DNA of 64,000 bases from Phycisphaerae bacterium (GCA_022072445.1 JAJVHV010000017.1:1-64000); one strand, 5' to 3'. Counted from the stretch's first letter, positions 17,141 through 26,527 are shown. Numbers and translations are program-made. The notes: generated from the letters alone by a model not told the origin.

Positions 17141-18613
17141 ATGCTCCATGCAATCGCGATACTCGCTATCTGGACGACGGCCGCCATGACCGCGCCGCGG
17201 CCGCTGCTCTGGACCGGCGACGAAAAGGAAAACCCGTGGAAGAAGAAAGCCCCGGACATCGTCGCGGCCGCGGAGCGCGGCTCGTCAGCCGCGGCGTGGG
17301 CCGAGGCGCTCGACGCGCTGTGGCGGGCGGACGACTGGCGCGAGGGGCTGCGGCTGGCGACGGCCGCGGAGCAACGCTTTACGCGCGAGGCCAGCCTGCG
17401 GGGCCGCATCGCCCGCGCGCTGTGGCGCGCTGGCCAGCTTACGCGGGCCGAAGCGACCATCGCCACGCTGGACGGGGACACGACCGATCGCGTCGCCCTG
17501 GCCGCGATGGCGCGCGCGCTGCACGCCCGCGGCGAAGTGGCGCGGGCCAGGGAACTGGCCGCGCGGCTGCGGCGCCTGCCCGAGCCCACCGCCGAGGAGC
17601 TGAGCCTCTTCATGGAGGTCGCGCTTCAGGACGCGCCCAGCGCTGAAGTGGCGCAGGTGGCGCGCGAGATCGCCCGGCGGATCGACGCGGCGAACGGCTA
17701 CCCCGACATCCACATGGCCGAGGCGATGGAGGGCATGCCCGAGTATTTCGATAAGGTCGGCGACCAGCCGCTGAATCGTGTTTCGTCCCACGGCAGCGCC
17801 GCCTGCGCGCCGATCTCGATGATCAACCTCCCGGGCGTCGACCTGTTCGTCAACGGCAAGGGGCCGTTCCGCGTGATCGTCGACACCGGCGGAAGCATCA
17901 CGCTCAGTCTGGACACCGAGCTGGGCGAAACGCTCGGACTGCCGCGCCTGGCGGGCGGGACGGTGCGCGGCGTCAGCGGAAAGGACGCGGCCTGGCAGAC
18001 GATCGCCGACGAAGTCCGCATCGGCGACATCGTCTGCAAGTGCGTCATGACGCGCGTCTTCGGCGTTCGCGCCGCCGCCGCCCAATCCTGCGACGGCATT
18101 CTCGGCACGGGCGTCTTCGGTGAGGCGCGGTTGACGTTCGACTTCGCCAATGGGCGGCTGCTGGTCGAGCCCAGCTCGGAGCGGCCCGCCGCCGGCCGCG
18201 AAACACCGCTGCGCGTCATCGCCGACTCGAAGCTGCTGTCGCCGGTGACGATTCACGGCGAGGCGGCGACGGCGTTGATCGACAGCGGGGCCGACACGAC
18301 CGCGCTGGCGCCGTCGCTGCTGCGGAGGCTCTTTCCGGGCGAGGAGATCGCGACCATCGCGGCGCCGATGGCGGGCGTCGGCTCGACCGAGGCGCCGGGA
18401 ATCGCGTTTGTGCGCGGCGTCGACGTGGAATTCGCCGGTCGCAAGTTCGATCGCTTCGGCGGCGTGGGGCTGGACGTACTGGACACGATTCTCAGCTCGC
18501 ATCTTGGGGTGCAGTCCGACCTGCTGATCGGCATGGCGGTGTTCCGCGAGATGAAATCGTTCACGGTTGATTTCCCCCGGCGGCGCATGTGGATCGACTG
18601 GCTCGATCCCTGA
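17141..18613 (+). CDS. secreted double retropepsin-like aspartic protease domain protein
   Basis: A 490-aa protein with a short signal-like N-terminus (LHAIAILAIWTTAAMTA), an alpha-helical, TPR-like region (about 40-190) and two retropepsin-like halves. The first half has VDTGGS with D247 and the second IDSGADTT with D381; each is followed by hydrophobic strands and an ILGTGVFG or LLIGMAVF segment. Single-chain proteins with two such halves resemble pepsin-like or ClpP-independent bacterial aspartic proteases, but whether both Asp residues act together is not visible. It is divergent from the cytochrome/LRR gene with a 133-bp gap. The start follows AGGATGG. Confidence 0.75.
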   Translation: MLHAIAILAIWTTAAMTAPRPLLWTGDEKENPWKKKAPDIVAAAERGSSAAAWAEALDALWRADDWREGLRLATAAEQRFTREASLRGRIARALWRAGQLTRAEATIATLDGDTTDRVALAAMARALHARGEVARARELAARLRRLPEPTAEELSLFMEVALQDAPSAEVAQVAREIARRIDAANGYPDIHMAEAMEGMPEYFDKVGDQPLNRVSSHGSAACAPISMINLPGVDLFVNGKGPFRVIVDTGGSITLSLDTELGETLGLPRLAGGTVRGVSGKDAAWQTIADEVRIGDIVCKCVMTRVFGVRAAAAQSCDGILGTGVFGEARLTFDFANGRLLVEPSSERPAAGRETPLRVIADSKLLSPVTIHGEAATALIDSGADTTALAPSLLRRLFPGEEIATIAAPMAGVGSTEAPGIAFVRGVDVEFAGRKFDRFGGVGLDVLDTILSSHLGVQSDLLIGMAVFREMKSFTVDFPRRRMWIDWLDP

Positions 18614-18822
18614 CGAAGCCGTTTTCTTCGCGTCGCGGCCCGGGCGCGACGGTCGGCCGGCGGAGGCAGATCGAGCCCCCGCCCGCCCCGCGGCCCCGCG
18701 GCCCCGCGGCAACTGCGCTTGACCCTGCCAATAGCCGATACTATTCTGCCCGGTCTCGGCTGAGCCGCGCCGGCGGCGCGAGCGTCGCCACGCGATCCTC
18801 CCGCCCGCGGGCCGACCGCCGG

Positions 18823-18895
18823 GGGCAGGTAGCTCAGTTGGTAGAGCAATGGACTGAAAATCCATGTGTCGCCGGTTCAAATCCGGCCCTGCCCA
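18823..18895 (+). tRNA. tRNA-Phe (GAA)
   Basis: A 73-nt cloverleaf with acceptor GGGCAGG/CCTGCCC, anticodon stem ATGGA/TCCAT with loop CTGAAAA (anticodon GAA), and T-arm GCCGG-TTCAAAT-CCGGC. The CCA end is not encoded. Confidence 0.95.
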
Positions 18896-18916
18896 TTTGA
18901 CAATTGAATCGTCGTC

Positions 18917-18989
<73 letters not shown>

Positions 18990-19126
18990 TTCCCTGACCC
19001 GTTGACAACGCTCGCCAGCGGGTCGTTTCTTTTTGCTACTGCGGCGCCTACAGTGACCGTTGCTGACAAGCGCGGCGCGCCGCGTCTGCCAGCGCTCGAT
19101 CACGTCGTGTTGGGTCATGAGGCGCC

Positions 19127-20731
19127 ATGTCCACGCTTGTACGACCCCTTGTCATGTCGCTCGGCGCGATCGGCATTATCGGCGGGTGCGCGGGCTGTGC
19201 GGCGACTGCGCGGAACGCCGCCGGCGACAGCGGGGGGTATCTGGTCGTCGCGCTGGCGCTGGAGGAGGCCGGCGACGACGCCAACGCATTCCGCAATGTC
19301 GCTCAGCGGGCCGCGGCGTTTCACCGCGGTGCGCTGATCGAGCTTGCCGGCCGAGACTACGGCGGTCTCGAGCGGACTCTCAAGGAGCGCCAGCCGCGGA
19401 ACGTGCTGTTCGTCGTGCCGCCCGCGGTGCTGGATTGCAACCTTCACCGCCGAATCTTTCTCATGTGCGGCCACCTGGATGAGGACGTGTTCGCGGACTT
19501 CGCTTTCGGCTACCTCACGGCGCGCGACGGCGAAGGTCTGCGACGCCTGTGGGAGCGCAGCGAGAAGCTGCATCGCCGCGGGCTGGCGGGAAAGACGTGG
19601 GTCGAAGCCAGCGTGGCAAGCGGCATCACGTCGACGGTCTACCCGGACGCACACACGAGCATCACGACGGCCGCCGGCTTTCGTGGGCCGCACATCTACT
19701 GGGCCGATCTGAAATCGGATCTCAACGTCGTGGCGTTTGTCGAGCGCGTGCTGCCGGAGCTGGAGAAAGCCGACGTCATCGCGCTCTCGGGCAACGGCGA
19801 TCCGCAGGGCATCTGGCTTTTCGACGACCAGCGCAACGTCGACTCCAGCAAGCACTGGGAATACGCGCCGGAAAAAGTGGGCCACGACCCGGCCGGCGAA
19901 ATGCCGCGGATCAGCGCCGATCGGCTGGCGAAGCTGCAACTGAAAAGCCCGATCGTCTGGAGCGGGACGTGCCACTCGGCGACGCCATGCAACGTGTACG
20001 TCGAAGGCGACATCGTCTCGACGTTCGGCCGTTGCGAGAAGACCGTGCTGCACCAGCTCAAGCCGGCCGAGAGCATGTGTCTGGCGATGCTGGAGGCGGG
20101 CGCCGCCGCGTTTCTGGCGCCGATCGGCCCGAACCATGGCTACAGCATGCTCAACGAGACGCAGTTTGCGCTGCAGCACGGGGCCTCGCTCGGCGAGGTG
20201 GTGCGCTCGACGTATAACGACGTACTGTTGGCCAGCCGCGGCCGGCCCGAGCTACGCCCGTACGTGCCCGGCGAGGAACATCGCGAGCCGGCCACGTCGA
20301 TCATGCAGGCCGGCGGGTCGAACCGCATCCTCATCGGCGATCCGGCGCTGTCGCCGTTCACGCCGACGAACGATCCACTGGAGCGGGTCACCGTTGAGCG
20401 GCGGGTCGACGGGTTCGACGTGCAGGTCGAGTGGAAGGACGGGTTTCATCCGCTCGCGTGGGACATCTACGGGAACGACCGCCAGCGCGACGGCCGCGTT
20501 TACGTTCGTGTCGCGCTGGATGAACTGGGCGGGGCAGGCGCGGGGCGGGCGTTCGCGGCCGAAGTTTCCGGCAGCGCCGCCGCCGGGACCGCACTTCCGT
20601 TTTCAAAGACGTACGCGGAGTTCGAGGCGTTCCACGGCCGCCGTTACCTGCACCTGCAAGCCAATGCACCCCGCCCGAGCTTCGATCACATGGAAATCCG
20701 CGTGACGTTTCGCGTCAAGCGCTCCGGCTGA
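19127..20731 (+). CDS. predicted lipoprotein with possible caspase-like fold, function unknown
   Basis: A 534-aa protein. The N-terminus MSTLVRPLVMSLGAIGIIGG ends at Cys21 (or Cys24), a plausible lipobox. The middle alternates hydrophobic strands and helices: VLFVVPPAVLD, ADVIALSGNGDPQGIW, SPIVWSGTCHSA, AAAFLAPIGPNHGYSM, then SLGEVVRSTYNDVLLA and ILIGDPALSPF. This order, and the final GDPAL, recall gingipain/clostripain-like peptidases, but a clear catalytic His before the TCHS cysteine is not visible, so the call is tentative. The C-terminal 130 residues look like a beta-sandwich. It stands alone after the tRNA pair. Confidence 0.55.
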   Translation: MSTLVRPLVMSLGAIGIIGGCAGCAATARNAAGDSGGYLVVALALEEAGDDANAFRNVAQRAAAFHRGALIELAGRDYGGLERTLKERQPRNVLFVVPPAVLDCNLHRRIFLMCGHLDEDVFADFAFGYLTARDGEGLRRLWERSEKLHRRGLAGKTWVEASVASGITSTVYPDAHTSITTAAGFRGPHIYWADLKSDLNVVAFVERVLPELEKADVIALSGNGDPQGIWLFDDQRNVDSSKHWEYAPEKVGHDPAGEMPRISADRLAKLQLKSPIVWSGTCHSATPCNVYVEGDIVSTFGRCEKTVLHQLKPAESMCLAMLEAGAAAFLAPIGPNHGYSMLNETQFALQHGASLGEVVRSTYNDVLLASRGRPELRPYVPGEEHREPATSIMQAGGSNRILIGDPALSPFTPTNDPLERVTVERRVDGFDVQVEWKDGFHPLAWDIYGNDRQRDGRVYVRVALDELGGAGAGRAFAAEVSGSAAAGTALPFSKTYAEFEAFHGRRYLHLQANAPRPSFDHMEIRVTFRVKRSG

Positions 20732-20798
20732 CACCCGCGCATGGCAGCGCAGCGCGCCTGCCGGCGGCTCTCGTTTCGCGCTAACCCAATGAAACGAC

Positions 20799-20828
20799 GC
20801 CGCACACCACCCTTCGGCGGTGTGCGGC
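20799..20828. terminator. hairpin between convergent genes
   Basis: A perfect 10-bp stem GCCGCACACC/GGTGTGCGGC with a 10-nt loop lies between the converging lipoprotein gene and the collagen-like gene. There is no strong T-tract on either side, so termination activity is uncertain. Confidence 0.4.
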
Positions 20829-20952
20829 GGCCAGAAGCCCGCGGGAACCATCCTCCTGGTTGACGGCATGGCGCTGGCCGGTTGGGCCATGCGCCATGTC
20901 GTCGAAGAGCCACCTCTGGACGGGTCGGGCTACTTCCCGCGGTCGTACCAGA

Positions 20953-22659
20953 TCAAGGCTGCGTCGGCTTGTCGCCGGCGAGCTGCTTCTCGATCGCCTC
21001 AAGGCGGGCCACCAGTCGCGCGTTCTGCGTCTCGGCGTCGGCCAGGCGCGCCCGCAGGGTGTCCACTTCTTTCTGCTGCGCCGCGAGCTTGTCCTGCTGC
21101 TCCGCGACGATCGCGTCGAGTCCTTTAAGGGCGGCGAGCGTCACGCCGTCGCCGTCGATCGTGGCGATGTGCTTGTCGTCCTCGCCCAGGTGGAACGCGT
21201 CGTAGAAGTCCTGCGCGGTCGGACCCATGTGGCGGATGGTCGGGTCTTCGTTGTTGTAGTTCCAGGTGAAGACCTTCATGTCGCGCAGCTTGGTGAGCAC
21301 CTCGCGTCCGTCGACCAGCTCGAAGGAGTTCTTGATGTTCACGTCCGACGAGTTCACCCACGTGCCGCCCGAGCTGAGATACGCGCCGACCGATGTGTTG
21401 ATCAGCCGCGCGCCGGCCCGGCGGAAGTCGAGCCAGTACGTGTCGGAGACGTCCATCCGCACGCCGCCGCGCGCCCGCAGGCGGAACTGGTCGTCGCGCT
21501 CGGTCTCGACGTCGCCCGCCGCCGAATCGGCCCAGACAAACGAGCCGATGTGCGTGGGCTTGGCGCTGCGGCCGAGAGCGACGTTCTGGTCGAGGTCGAA
21601 TCGCAGGACGGGCGTGCTGTCGATGCCAATTTCCAGCGCGGTCGCGTCGGTGGTGCCGAGGAAGTTCACGCCGCTCGCCGAACCGGGGTTGCCGTCGCGC
21701 CGCCAATACTGCTCATCCGTGTAGGTCAGGTCCAACGACAGCATTCCGGCTTCGAGCTTGAGGCCGTCGCCGGTGTTGAACGCCGTGCCGCCGCCATTCT
21801 GGCAGTCGAATGCGTTGAACAGACCGTCGCCGTTGGTGTCCTCGCTCGGGTCTCCGACGCCGTTACCGTTCAGGTCCCAGCAGTGCGTGCCGTCGGCGCC
21901 GCCCGATCCGGGCGGACCTTGCGGACCCTCGGGGCCTGGCGGACCATCCGGACCGGGAGGACCCTGCGGCCCGGCCTGACCGTCAGCCCCATCCGCGCCG
22001 TCGGCACCGTCCGCTCCGCGGCAGTCCGCGGCCGTGAACAAACCGTCGCCGTTCACGTCTTCGTCGGGATCGCCGACGCCATTGCCGTTGCTGTCCCAGC
22101 AGTTCAGACCCGGCAAACCCGCCGGACCATTCAAGCAGTCGCGCGCGTCGAACACGCCGTCGCCGTTGAAATCCTCGTTCGCATCGCCGACGCCGTTACC
22201 GTTCGAATCCCAACAGGCGATCCCTGCGGCACCCGCCGGACCTGCCGGACCCTGCGGACCTGCCGGACCTTGCGCGCCGACGGGACCCTGCGGGCCGGCC
22301 GCGCCGGCTTCGCCCTGCGGACCTTGGGCACCCGCCGCACCGGTCGAACCCTGCGGACCAGCCGGACCCTGTGGACCCGTCTGGCCCGTCTGGCCATCCT
22401 GGCCATCCTTGCCATTCTGTCCGTCAGCGCCCGCCGAACCATCAGAGCCGTTGGACCCATTGGTTCCGTTGGAGCCGTTGGTGCCATCGACACCGTTCTG
22501 ACCGGCGGCTCCGTCGCTTCCCGGGTCGCCGTTGTTTGGATCGAGCAGCGGGCAGCCGGCGAGGATGAGGCCGGCGGTGAGCGCAAGGGCGGCGAGTTTG
22601 ATCCACTCGGGCCGCCGTGACCGCGCACGATTCCGCGTCTGGAGCGAGCTCTGAGTCAT
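20953..22659 (-). CDS. collagen-like lipoprotein with C-terminal peptidase S74 chaperone domain
   Basis: A 568-aa protein. Lipobox LAGC ends at Cys36. About residues 42-130 are collagen-like G-x-y repeats. Three related cysteine-flanked, calcium-type modules follow (CWDSNGNGVGDxNEDxNGDG...DC), two of them separated by more G-x-y repeats. The C-terminal half contains a peptidase S74 intramolecular-chaperone domain, with SSDVNIKNSFELVDG (Ser437/Ser438-Asp439, Lys443) and IRHMGPTAQDFYDAF, then a coiled coil (about 505-560). In phage tail spikes S74 domains trimerise the fibre and then cut themselves off at the Ser; here this would fit trimeric collagen folding on the cell surface. The ATG at 22659 follows a strong GAGGAGGGA. 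Confidence 0.88.
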   Translation of the reverse strand: MTQSSLQTRNRARSRRPEWIKLAALALTAGLILAGCPLLDPNNGDPGSDGAAGQNGVDGTNGSNGTNGSNGSDGSAGADGQNGKDGQDGQTGQTGPQGPAGPQGSTGAAGAQGPQGEAGAAGPQGPVGAQGPAGPQGPAGPAGAAGIACWDSNGNGVGDANEDFNGDGVFDARDCLNGPAGLPGLNCWDSNGNGVGDPDEDVNGDGLFTAADCRGADGADGADGADGQAGPQGPPGPDGPPGPEGPQGPPGSGGADGTHCWDLNGNGVGDPSEDTNGDGLFNAFDCQNGGGTAFNTGDGLKLEAGMLSLDLTYTDEQYWRRDGNPGSASGVNFLGTTDATALEIGIDSTPVLRFDLDQNVALGRSAKPTHIGSFVWADSAAGDVETERDDQFRLRARGGVRMDVSDTYWLDFRRAGARLINTSVGAYLSSGGTWVNSSDVNIKNSFELVDGREVLTKLRDMKVFTWNYNNEDPTIRHMGPTAQDFYDAFHLGEDDKHIATIDGDGVTLAALKGLDAIVAEQQDKLAAQQKEVDTLRARLADAETQNARLVARLEAIEKQLAGDKPTQP

Positions 22660-22791
22660 TCTGATTCCCTCCTCTTCAACAGGGAAAAGGCTCAGCGAAC
22701 CTTGAGGCCCCCGACCCGGCTCACTTCGCAACTTTGCGAAGACGTCGCCCCCACCACCCGAGCGTGCACGCGGCACGCGATTGACCGGCTG

Positions 22792-22821
22792 ATTATAACT
22801 TGTCGCCGTGAGCGCTCACAA
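22792..22821 (-). promoter_or_regulatory. promoter and palindrome upstream of the collagen/S74 gene
   Basis: On the minus strand TTGTGA (22816-22821) and a perfect TATAAT (22792-22797) are 18 nt apart. The perfect palindrome GTGAGCGCTCAC (22808-22819) overlaps the -35 and could be an operator. The predicted leader is about 125 nt. Confidence 0.65.
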
Positions 22822-22915
22822 GGGCTGGCTGCGGAATTTTTAACACCTGTGAAGAAATGCCGCACCAACCAAGCTACGGCGCCTGCGTCCTGTTTTTATC
22901 GGTCGTTTGCCTGCG

Positions 22916-24235
22916 CTAATTCCGGCCGACCAATTGGCCGGTCCAGACCGCGAGACGTTCGACCGGGTTCGGCTCGCGCATGTTCGGCACGGTCGCGGTG
23001 ATGCCGCCGCTGGCGACGGCAACGTCCGCCACACCATCGTTGTTCACGTCAGCGACCGCGCAGCCCCAATTCAGTGCCATCCCAGTCGACGGCAGACCCG
23101 TGTTGGGAACGTAAGTCCAACCACCCGAACCATCCCCGCGCAGCAGCGAGACGCCGTACACGTTGCCAAGATCATTCCAGCGCAAGCGCCCCGAGACGAC
23201 CAGGTCGAGGTGCCCATCGCGATCGAGATCTCCCATGGCGACGCCGACAGCGCCGCCGGTCATTTCCGCAAAGACCTTTCCGGCCTTGAGCCACGATCCG
23301 TCAGCCTGTTGAAGGTAGACTTCCGGCCCATCGACCCAGTTGGCAGTCGCCAGATCGACGCGGCCGTCCTCATTCAGGTCGCCGAGCGCCAGACCGGTGT
23401 AGAGACCTTGGATCATCGGTTCGGGCGGCAAACCGATCGACGCCGGACGGAAGTTCCCGGCCGCATCGCCGAGAAACACGCGCGGCCCGTTGTGCATGGT
23501 CGCGGCAATATCCATGGCGTGGTCGCCGTTGATGTCGGCGATGGCGACACGATGGACCCATCCGCTAGCCGGAAGCTGTCCACGCGGCAGCTCGGCCCAC
23601 TCGCGTCCGGAGCCATTGCCAAGGAAAACGTACAGGCCGCCCTCGTCGATCGAGCCGGCGGCGATGTCGAGCGCGCCGTCGGCGTTCAAGTCGCCCAGGG
23701 CGATGCATTCGGAGCCGACGGAAACTTCGCCGGGCTTGCGGCCGCCGAGGTCCGGGTGCAGCCCATCGGTGACGCGGGTCCATTGTCCGGTGCCGTCGCC
23801 CAGGAAGACGAAGATGCCGTTGCAATGGTCGCCGACGGCGATGTCGAGATGTCCGTCGTTGTTCACGTCCCCCACGGCCACGCCGCCGCCGCAGACTTGC
23901 TGGCCGATGTCGAGGCCGGTGGCGGCGGATTTCCAGCCGCCCGCGCCGTCGCCGAACCAGACGTGCGGGCCGTTGGACCCGAGTCGCAGGGTGGCGACCA
24001 GGTCCATCGCGCCGTCCTTGTTGATGTCGACGAAGACCGGGTCACACTTCCAGTTGCCCTCGATCGGCAGACCGCGCGTCGAGAGGGCATAAGCGACCGG
24101 TGGCGGCGGCGCCGCGGGCGGCTGCGGAGTGCCGTCGTTCTGGGGTGTAGACGTTCGTGTCTCGCGACCGGTTCCGCCGGTGCAGCCGGTCAACAGCAGC
24201 GTCGGCACAAGGCCTGCTAGGATGAACTTGTACAC
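22916..24235 (-). CDS. FG-GAP/VCBS-repeat beta-propeller lipoprotein
   Basis: A 439-aa secreted protein. The N-terminus VYKFILAGLVPTLLLTGC is a lipoprotein signal. Seven calcium-binding blades are visible through motifs such as DINKDGAMDL, DVNNDGHLDIA, DLNADGALDIA, DINGDHAMDIA, DLNEDGRVDLA, DLDRDGHLDLV and DVNNDGVADVA, as in integrin-like propellers. I start at GTG 24235 because it directly precedes the signal sequence and has GAGGGA 6 nt upstream; the open frame to 24334 would overlap the upstream gene. It is the second gene of an operon with the lipoprotein at 24262-25083 (26-nt gap). Likely a surface binding or scaffold protein. Confidence 0.82.
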   Translation of the reverse strand: MYKFILAGLVPTLLLTGCTGGTGRETRTSTPQNDGTPQPPAAPPPPVAYALSTRGLPIEGNWKCDPVFVDINKDGAMDLVATLRLGSNGPHVWFGDGAGGWKSAATGLDIGQQVCGGGVAVGDVNNDGHLDIAVGDHCNGIFVFLGDGTGQWTRVTDGLHPDLGGRKPGEVSVGSECIALGDLNADGALDIAAGSIDEGGLYVFLGNGSGREWAELPRGQLPASGWVHRVAIADINGDHAMDIAATMHNGPRVFLGDAAGNFRPASIGLPPEPMIQGLYTGLALGDLNEDGRVDLATANWVDGPEVYLQQADGSWLKAGKVFAEMTGGAVGVAMGDLDRDGHLDLVVSGRLRWNDLGNVYGVSLLRGDGSGGWTYVPNTGLPSTGMALNWGCAVADVNNDGVADVAVASGGITATVPNMREPNPVERLAVWTGQLVGRN

Positions 24236-24261
24236 GCGGTTCCCTCGATATGGTTTCTCGC

Positions 24262-25083
24262 TCAGCGAATCTGCACCGGGCCGCCCGGCTGGCGCTTGAG
24301 GTCGAGATACCACTCTCCGTCGATCAGAGTCCACATTTCAACCGAATACGCCTCGCGCGGGGGCAGATCACCCAGGCTGGGGTCGTTGAGCTTGATGCCA
24401 AACAGCGCCATGACGCGGCCATACTGCCCGCGAACCTCGACCCAGCGGCGGTCGAGGCGGGTGAAGTTCAGCCGGTCGGCCTCGCGGGCGTAGTCGTCAA
24501 TCTTCATACCCTCGCGATCGCGCGGGTCGACGAATTCGTACGCCGCCGTCCAGTTCCGCGCGAACCGCAACTCCTTGAGCTTGTCGAAGCGCGCCGCGAG
24601 GCGCTGCTCCTGCTCGGCGTCGCGGACGCGCGGCGACTCGGGATACGAGTCGAGCTGGTCGCGCGGCACCGGGAACCAGTCCGTCTCGCGCCAGTGCCAG
24701 CGCTGCCACGTGGTGGCGTCGCGCGGCGGGAGGTTCGGAATGCGGCGCATGGTCGAACTATAGCGGATCTGCACCCAGCCCATGTCGCCTTCGATCAGCG
24801 GCGTATCGGCGGTGTACGACTTGATGACGAAGGGCTCCTCCGCGTTGTGCCAGGCGCAGAACTTGTCCACGTTGGAGGCCGCCTGCCGGACGGGGTCCTC
24901 GAACAGGAAGATGCGCTTGCAGTCGTCGGCGACGCGCGCGTCCCAGAGCGTCTTGGTCCGCTGCAGCAGCCGGTCCGCCGTCGGCGCCGCGGGCGTCGAC
25001 CCGCTGGTTCTCATCTCCCCGCGACCGCCACAGCCGACGACACTGGCGATGATCAACAGCGATGCCGGACCGATCGTTCTCAT
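24262..25083 (-). CDS. hypothetical lipoprotein
   Basis: A 273-aa protein I do not recognise. The N-terminus MRTIGPASLLIIASVVGCGG is a clear lipoprotein signal. The rest is soluble, with many Trp and charged residues (ATTWQRWHWRETDWFPV) and a compact C-terminal domain ending in a WTLIDGEWYLDLKR pattern that resembles SnoaL/NTF2-like or DUF4440-like endings, where small secreted domains often close with a W-Y-D strand. The ATG at 25083 follows AGGGTGAG. It leads an operon with the FG-GAP lipoprotein. Confidence 0.7.
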   Translation of the reverse strand: MRTIGPASLLIIASVVGCGGRGEMRTSGSTPAAPTADRLLQRTKTLWDARVADDCKRIFLFEDPVRQAASNVDKFCAWHNAEEPFVIKSYTADTPLIEGDMGWVQIRYSSTMRRIPNLPPRDATTWQRWHWRETDWFPVPRDQLDSYPESPRVRDAEQEQRLAARFDKLKELRFARNWTAAYEFVDPRDREGMKIDDYAREADRLNFTRLDRRWVEVRGQYGRVMALFGIKLNDPSLGDLPPREAYSVEMWTLIDGEWYLDLKRQPGGPVQIR

Positions 25084-25396
25084 GAATCTCACCCTGTAGG
25101 GTTCTCGCGAAGCGCCGGGCGTGGCTGGCGCCGTGCGCGACCCATGACTGTAGATCGCATGACGGACTGCGGCGCGGCGGCTGGGCGCAAAATCAGCGCT
25201 GTGTCGCGACCCGTGACTGCAATTGATCACGGTCACTCATTTATCGGAAATATGCTGGGTCCGCAAAATCCCGCGTTTCAATTTTGCCTGCGCCGTCCGA
25301 TACTTGCCGAGGCAGGCAAACGCCGAAATAATCGGCGCAGTCGGAGTTGGCATCCGCCTGTCGGCGGGCTCATTTTCGGACGGAAAAGGACCCAGC
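25084..25396. other. divergent intergenic region with a direct repeat
   Basis: Two copies of CGCGACCCrTGACTGyA start at 25136 and 25205, between the lipoprotein operon (left) and the TPR-like membrane protein (right). The second copy continues into GATCACGGTCAC, which pairs with its own CGTGAC. This could bind a regulator. No gene is supported here; the open frame from 25223 is the upstream extension of the next gene. Confidence 0.45.
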
Positions 25397-26527
25397 ATGC
25401 CCGAATCGGAATCGCACGACGCCGCCTCGCCACCCGAGTCGCTCAGCCGGGCGCGTCTGATCGCGGCCAGCCTGGAGTTCATCGCCATCCTGCTGGGGCT
25501 GGCGTCGATCGTCTGGGCCGGGCAGCGGCTCTGGACGATCAGCCAGGCCCAACCGATCGACACCGGGGCCGCCTTGAGCAGCGTCCTGGGGCTGGCGGCG
25601 GCGCTGGCGGGCAGCGTTCTGCTGTGGGGTGTCGGCGAGGCTGTGCGGCGGATCGACGCGCTGCATCGCGCGCTGAGCTCGTATTTGGGCCAGCCGCGCG
25701 AGCTGCGGGTGATATCCAGTGGCGAACCGCAGAAGGGTTCGGCGAGCGACCGGTTGCTGGCCGAGCTGGTGACGCTGACGCGCGAGGCGCGCGACATCTC
25801 GCTGCTGACCGAGGCGCAGCGCGCCGCGCGACTCGACATGCAGGGCGAGGCCCTGGCCCACCGTATGGAGCAGGAAGTTCCCGAACTGCTGCGCGGCCAC
25901 AACTGGTTCGAAGCTTCAAAACGCGTCGAGGCGGCGCGGCAGCGCTTCCCCGGCATGCCGATCTGGGATTCGCTGCACGCGCAGATCGAAACCGTGCGCG
26001 CTCAGGTCGAGGCCAAGGACGTCGACGGCGCCACGCGCCAGATCGACGAGCTGGTCGCGCTGGGGGCCTGGGACCGCGTGCAAGACGTGCTGAACGACCT
26101 GCTCGAACGGCATCCGCGTTCGGCCGGCGCCCTCGATCTCGCCCGGCGAATTCGCGCGCAGCGCGACAAGGCCGAATCCGAAATCCGCATGCGGCTGATG
26201 GCCCAGGCACAGGGACACGCCGACCGCCGCGAATGGCAGGAGGCGCTCTCCGCCGCCCGTGCCCTCATTCAGCGCTTCCCGCGCTCGGCCGAGAGCGAGG
26301 CGCTGCGCCAGCAACTACCGACGCTGGAGGCCAACTCGGAAATCCGCGCCCGCCAGCAGATGGAGGCTAACTACCGGCAGCACGTCGCGCAGCGCCGCTT
26401 CGCCGACGCGCTGCGCCTCGCGCAACAGATCATCGAGCGCTACCCGTCGTCGCCGCAGGCCGAAGCCCTGCGCGAGCAGATTCCCAAGCTTGAAGAGCGG
26501 GCGGGCATCGTGCGGCAGTGGGCCTGA
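25397..26527 (+). CDS. membrane-anchored TPR-like protein
   Basis: A 376-aa protein. Two membrane helices lie near residues 22-45 (LIAASLEFIAILLGLASIVWAG) and 58-80 (SSVLGLAAALAGSVLLWGVG). A long helical region follows in which units of about 34 residues end with RHPRSAGAL, RFPRSAESEALRQQLP and RYPSSPQAEALREQIP, a TPR-like spacing. AAAGGA precedes the ATG. The stop overlaps the start of the DUF309 gene (TGATG), so both are translated together. A role as an assembly scaffold at the membrane is inference. Confidence 0.75.
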   Translation: MPESESHDAASPPESLSRARLIAASLEFIAILLGLASIVWAGQRLWTISQAQPIDTGAALSSVLGLAAALAGSVLLWGVGEAVRRIDALHRALSSYLGQPRELRVISSGEPQKGSASDRLLAELVTLTREARDISLLTEAQRAARLDMQGEALAHRMEQEVPELLRGHNWFEASKRVEAARQRFPGMPIWDSLHAQIETVRAQVEAKDVDGATRQIDELVALGAWDRVQDVLNDLLERHPRSAGALDLARRIRAQRDKAESEIRMRLMAQAQGHADRREWQEALSAARALIQRFPRSAESEALRQQLPTLEANSEIRARQQMEANYRQHVAQRRFADALRLAQQIIERYPSSPQAEALREQIPKLEERAGIVRQWA

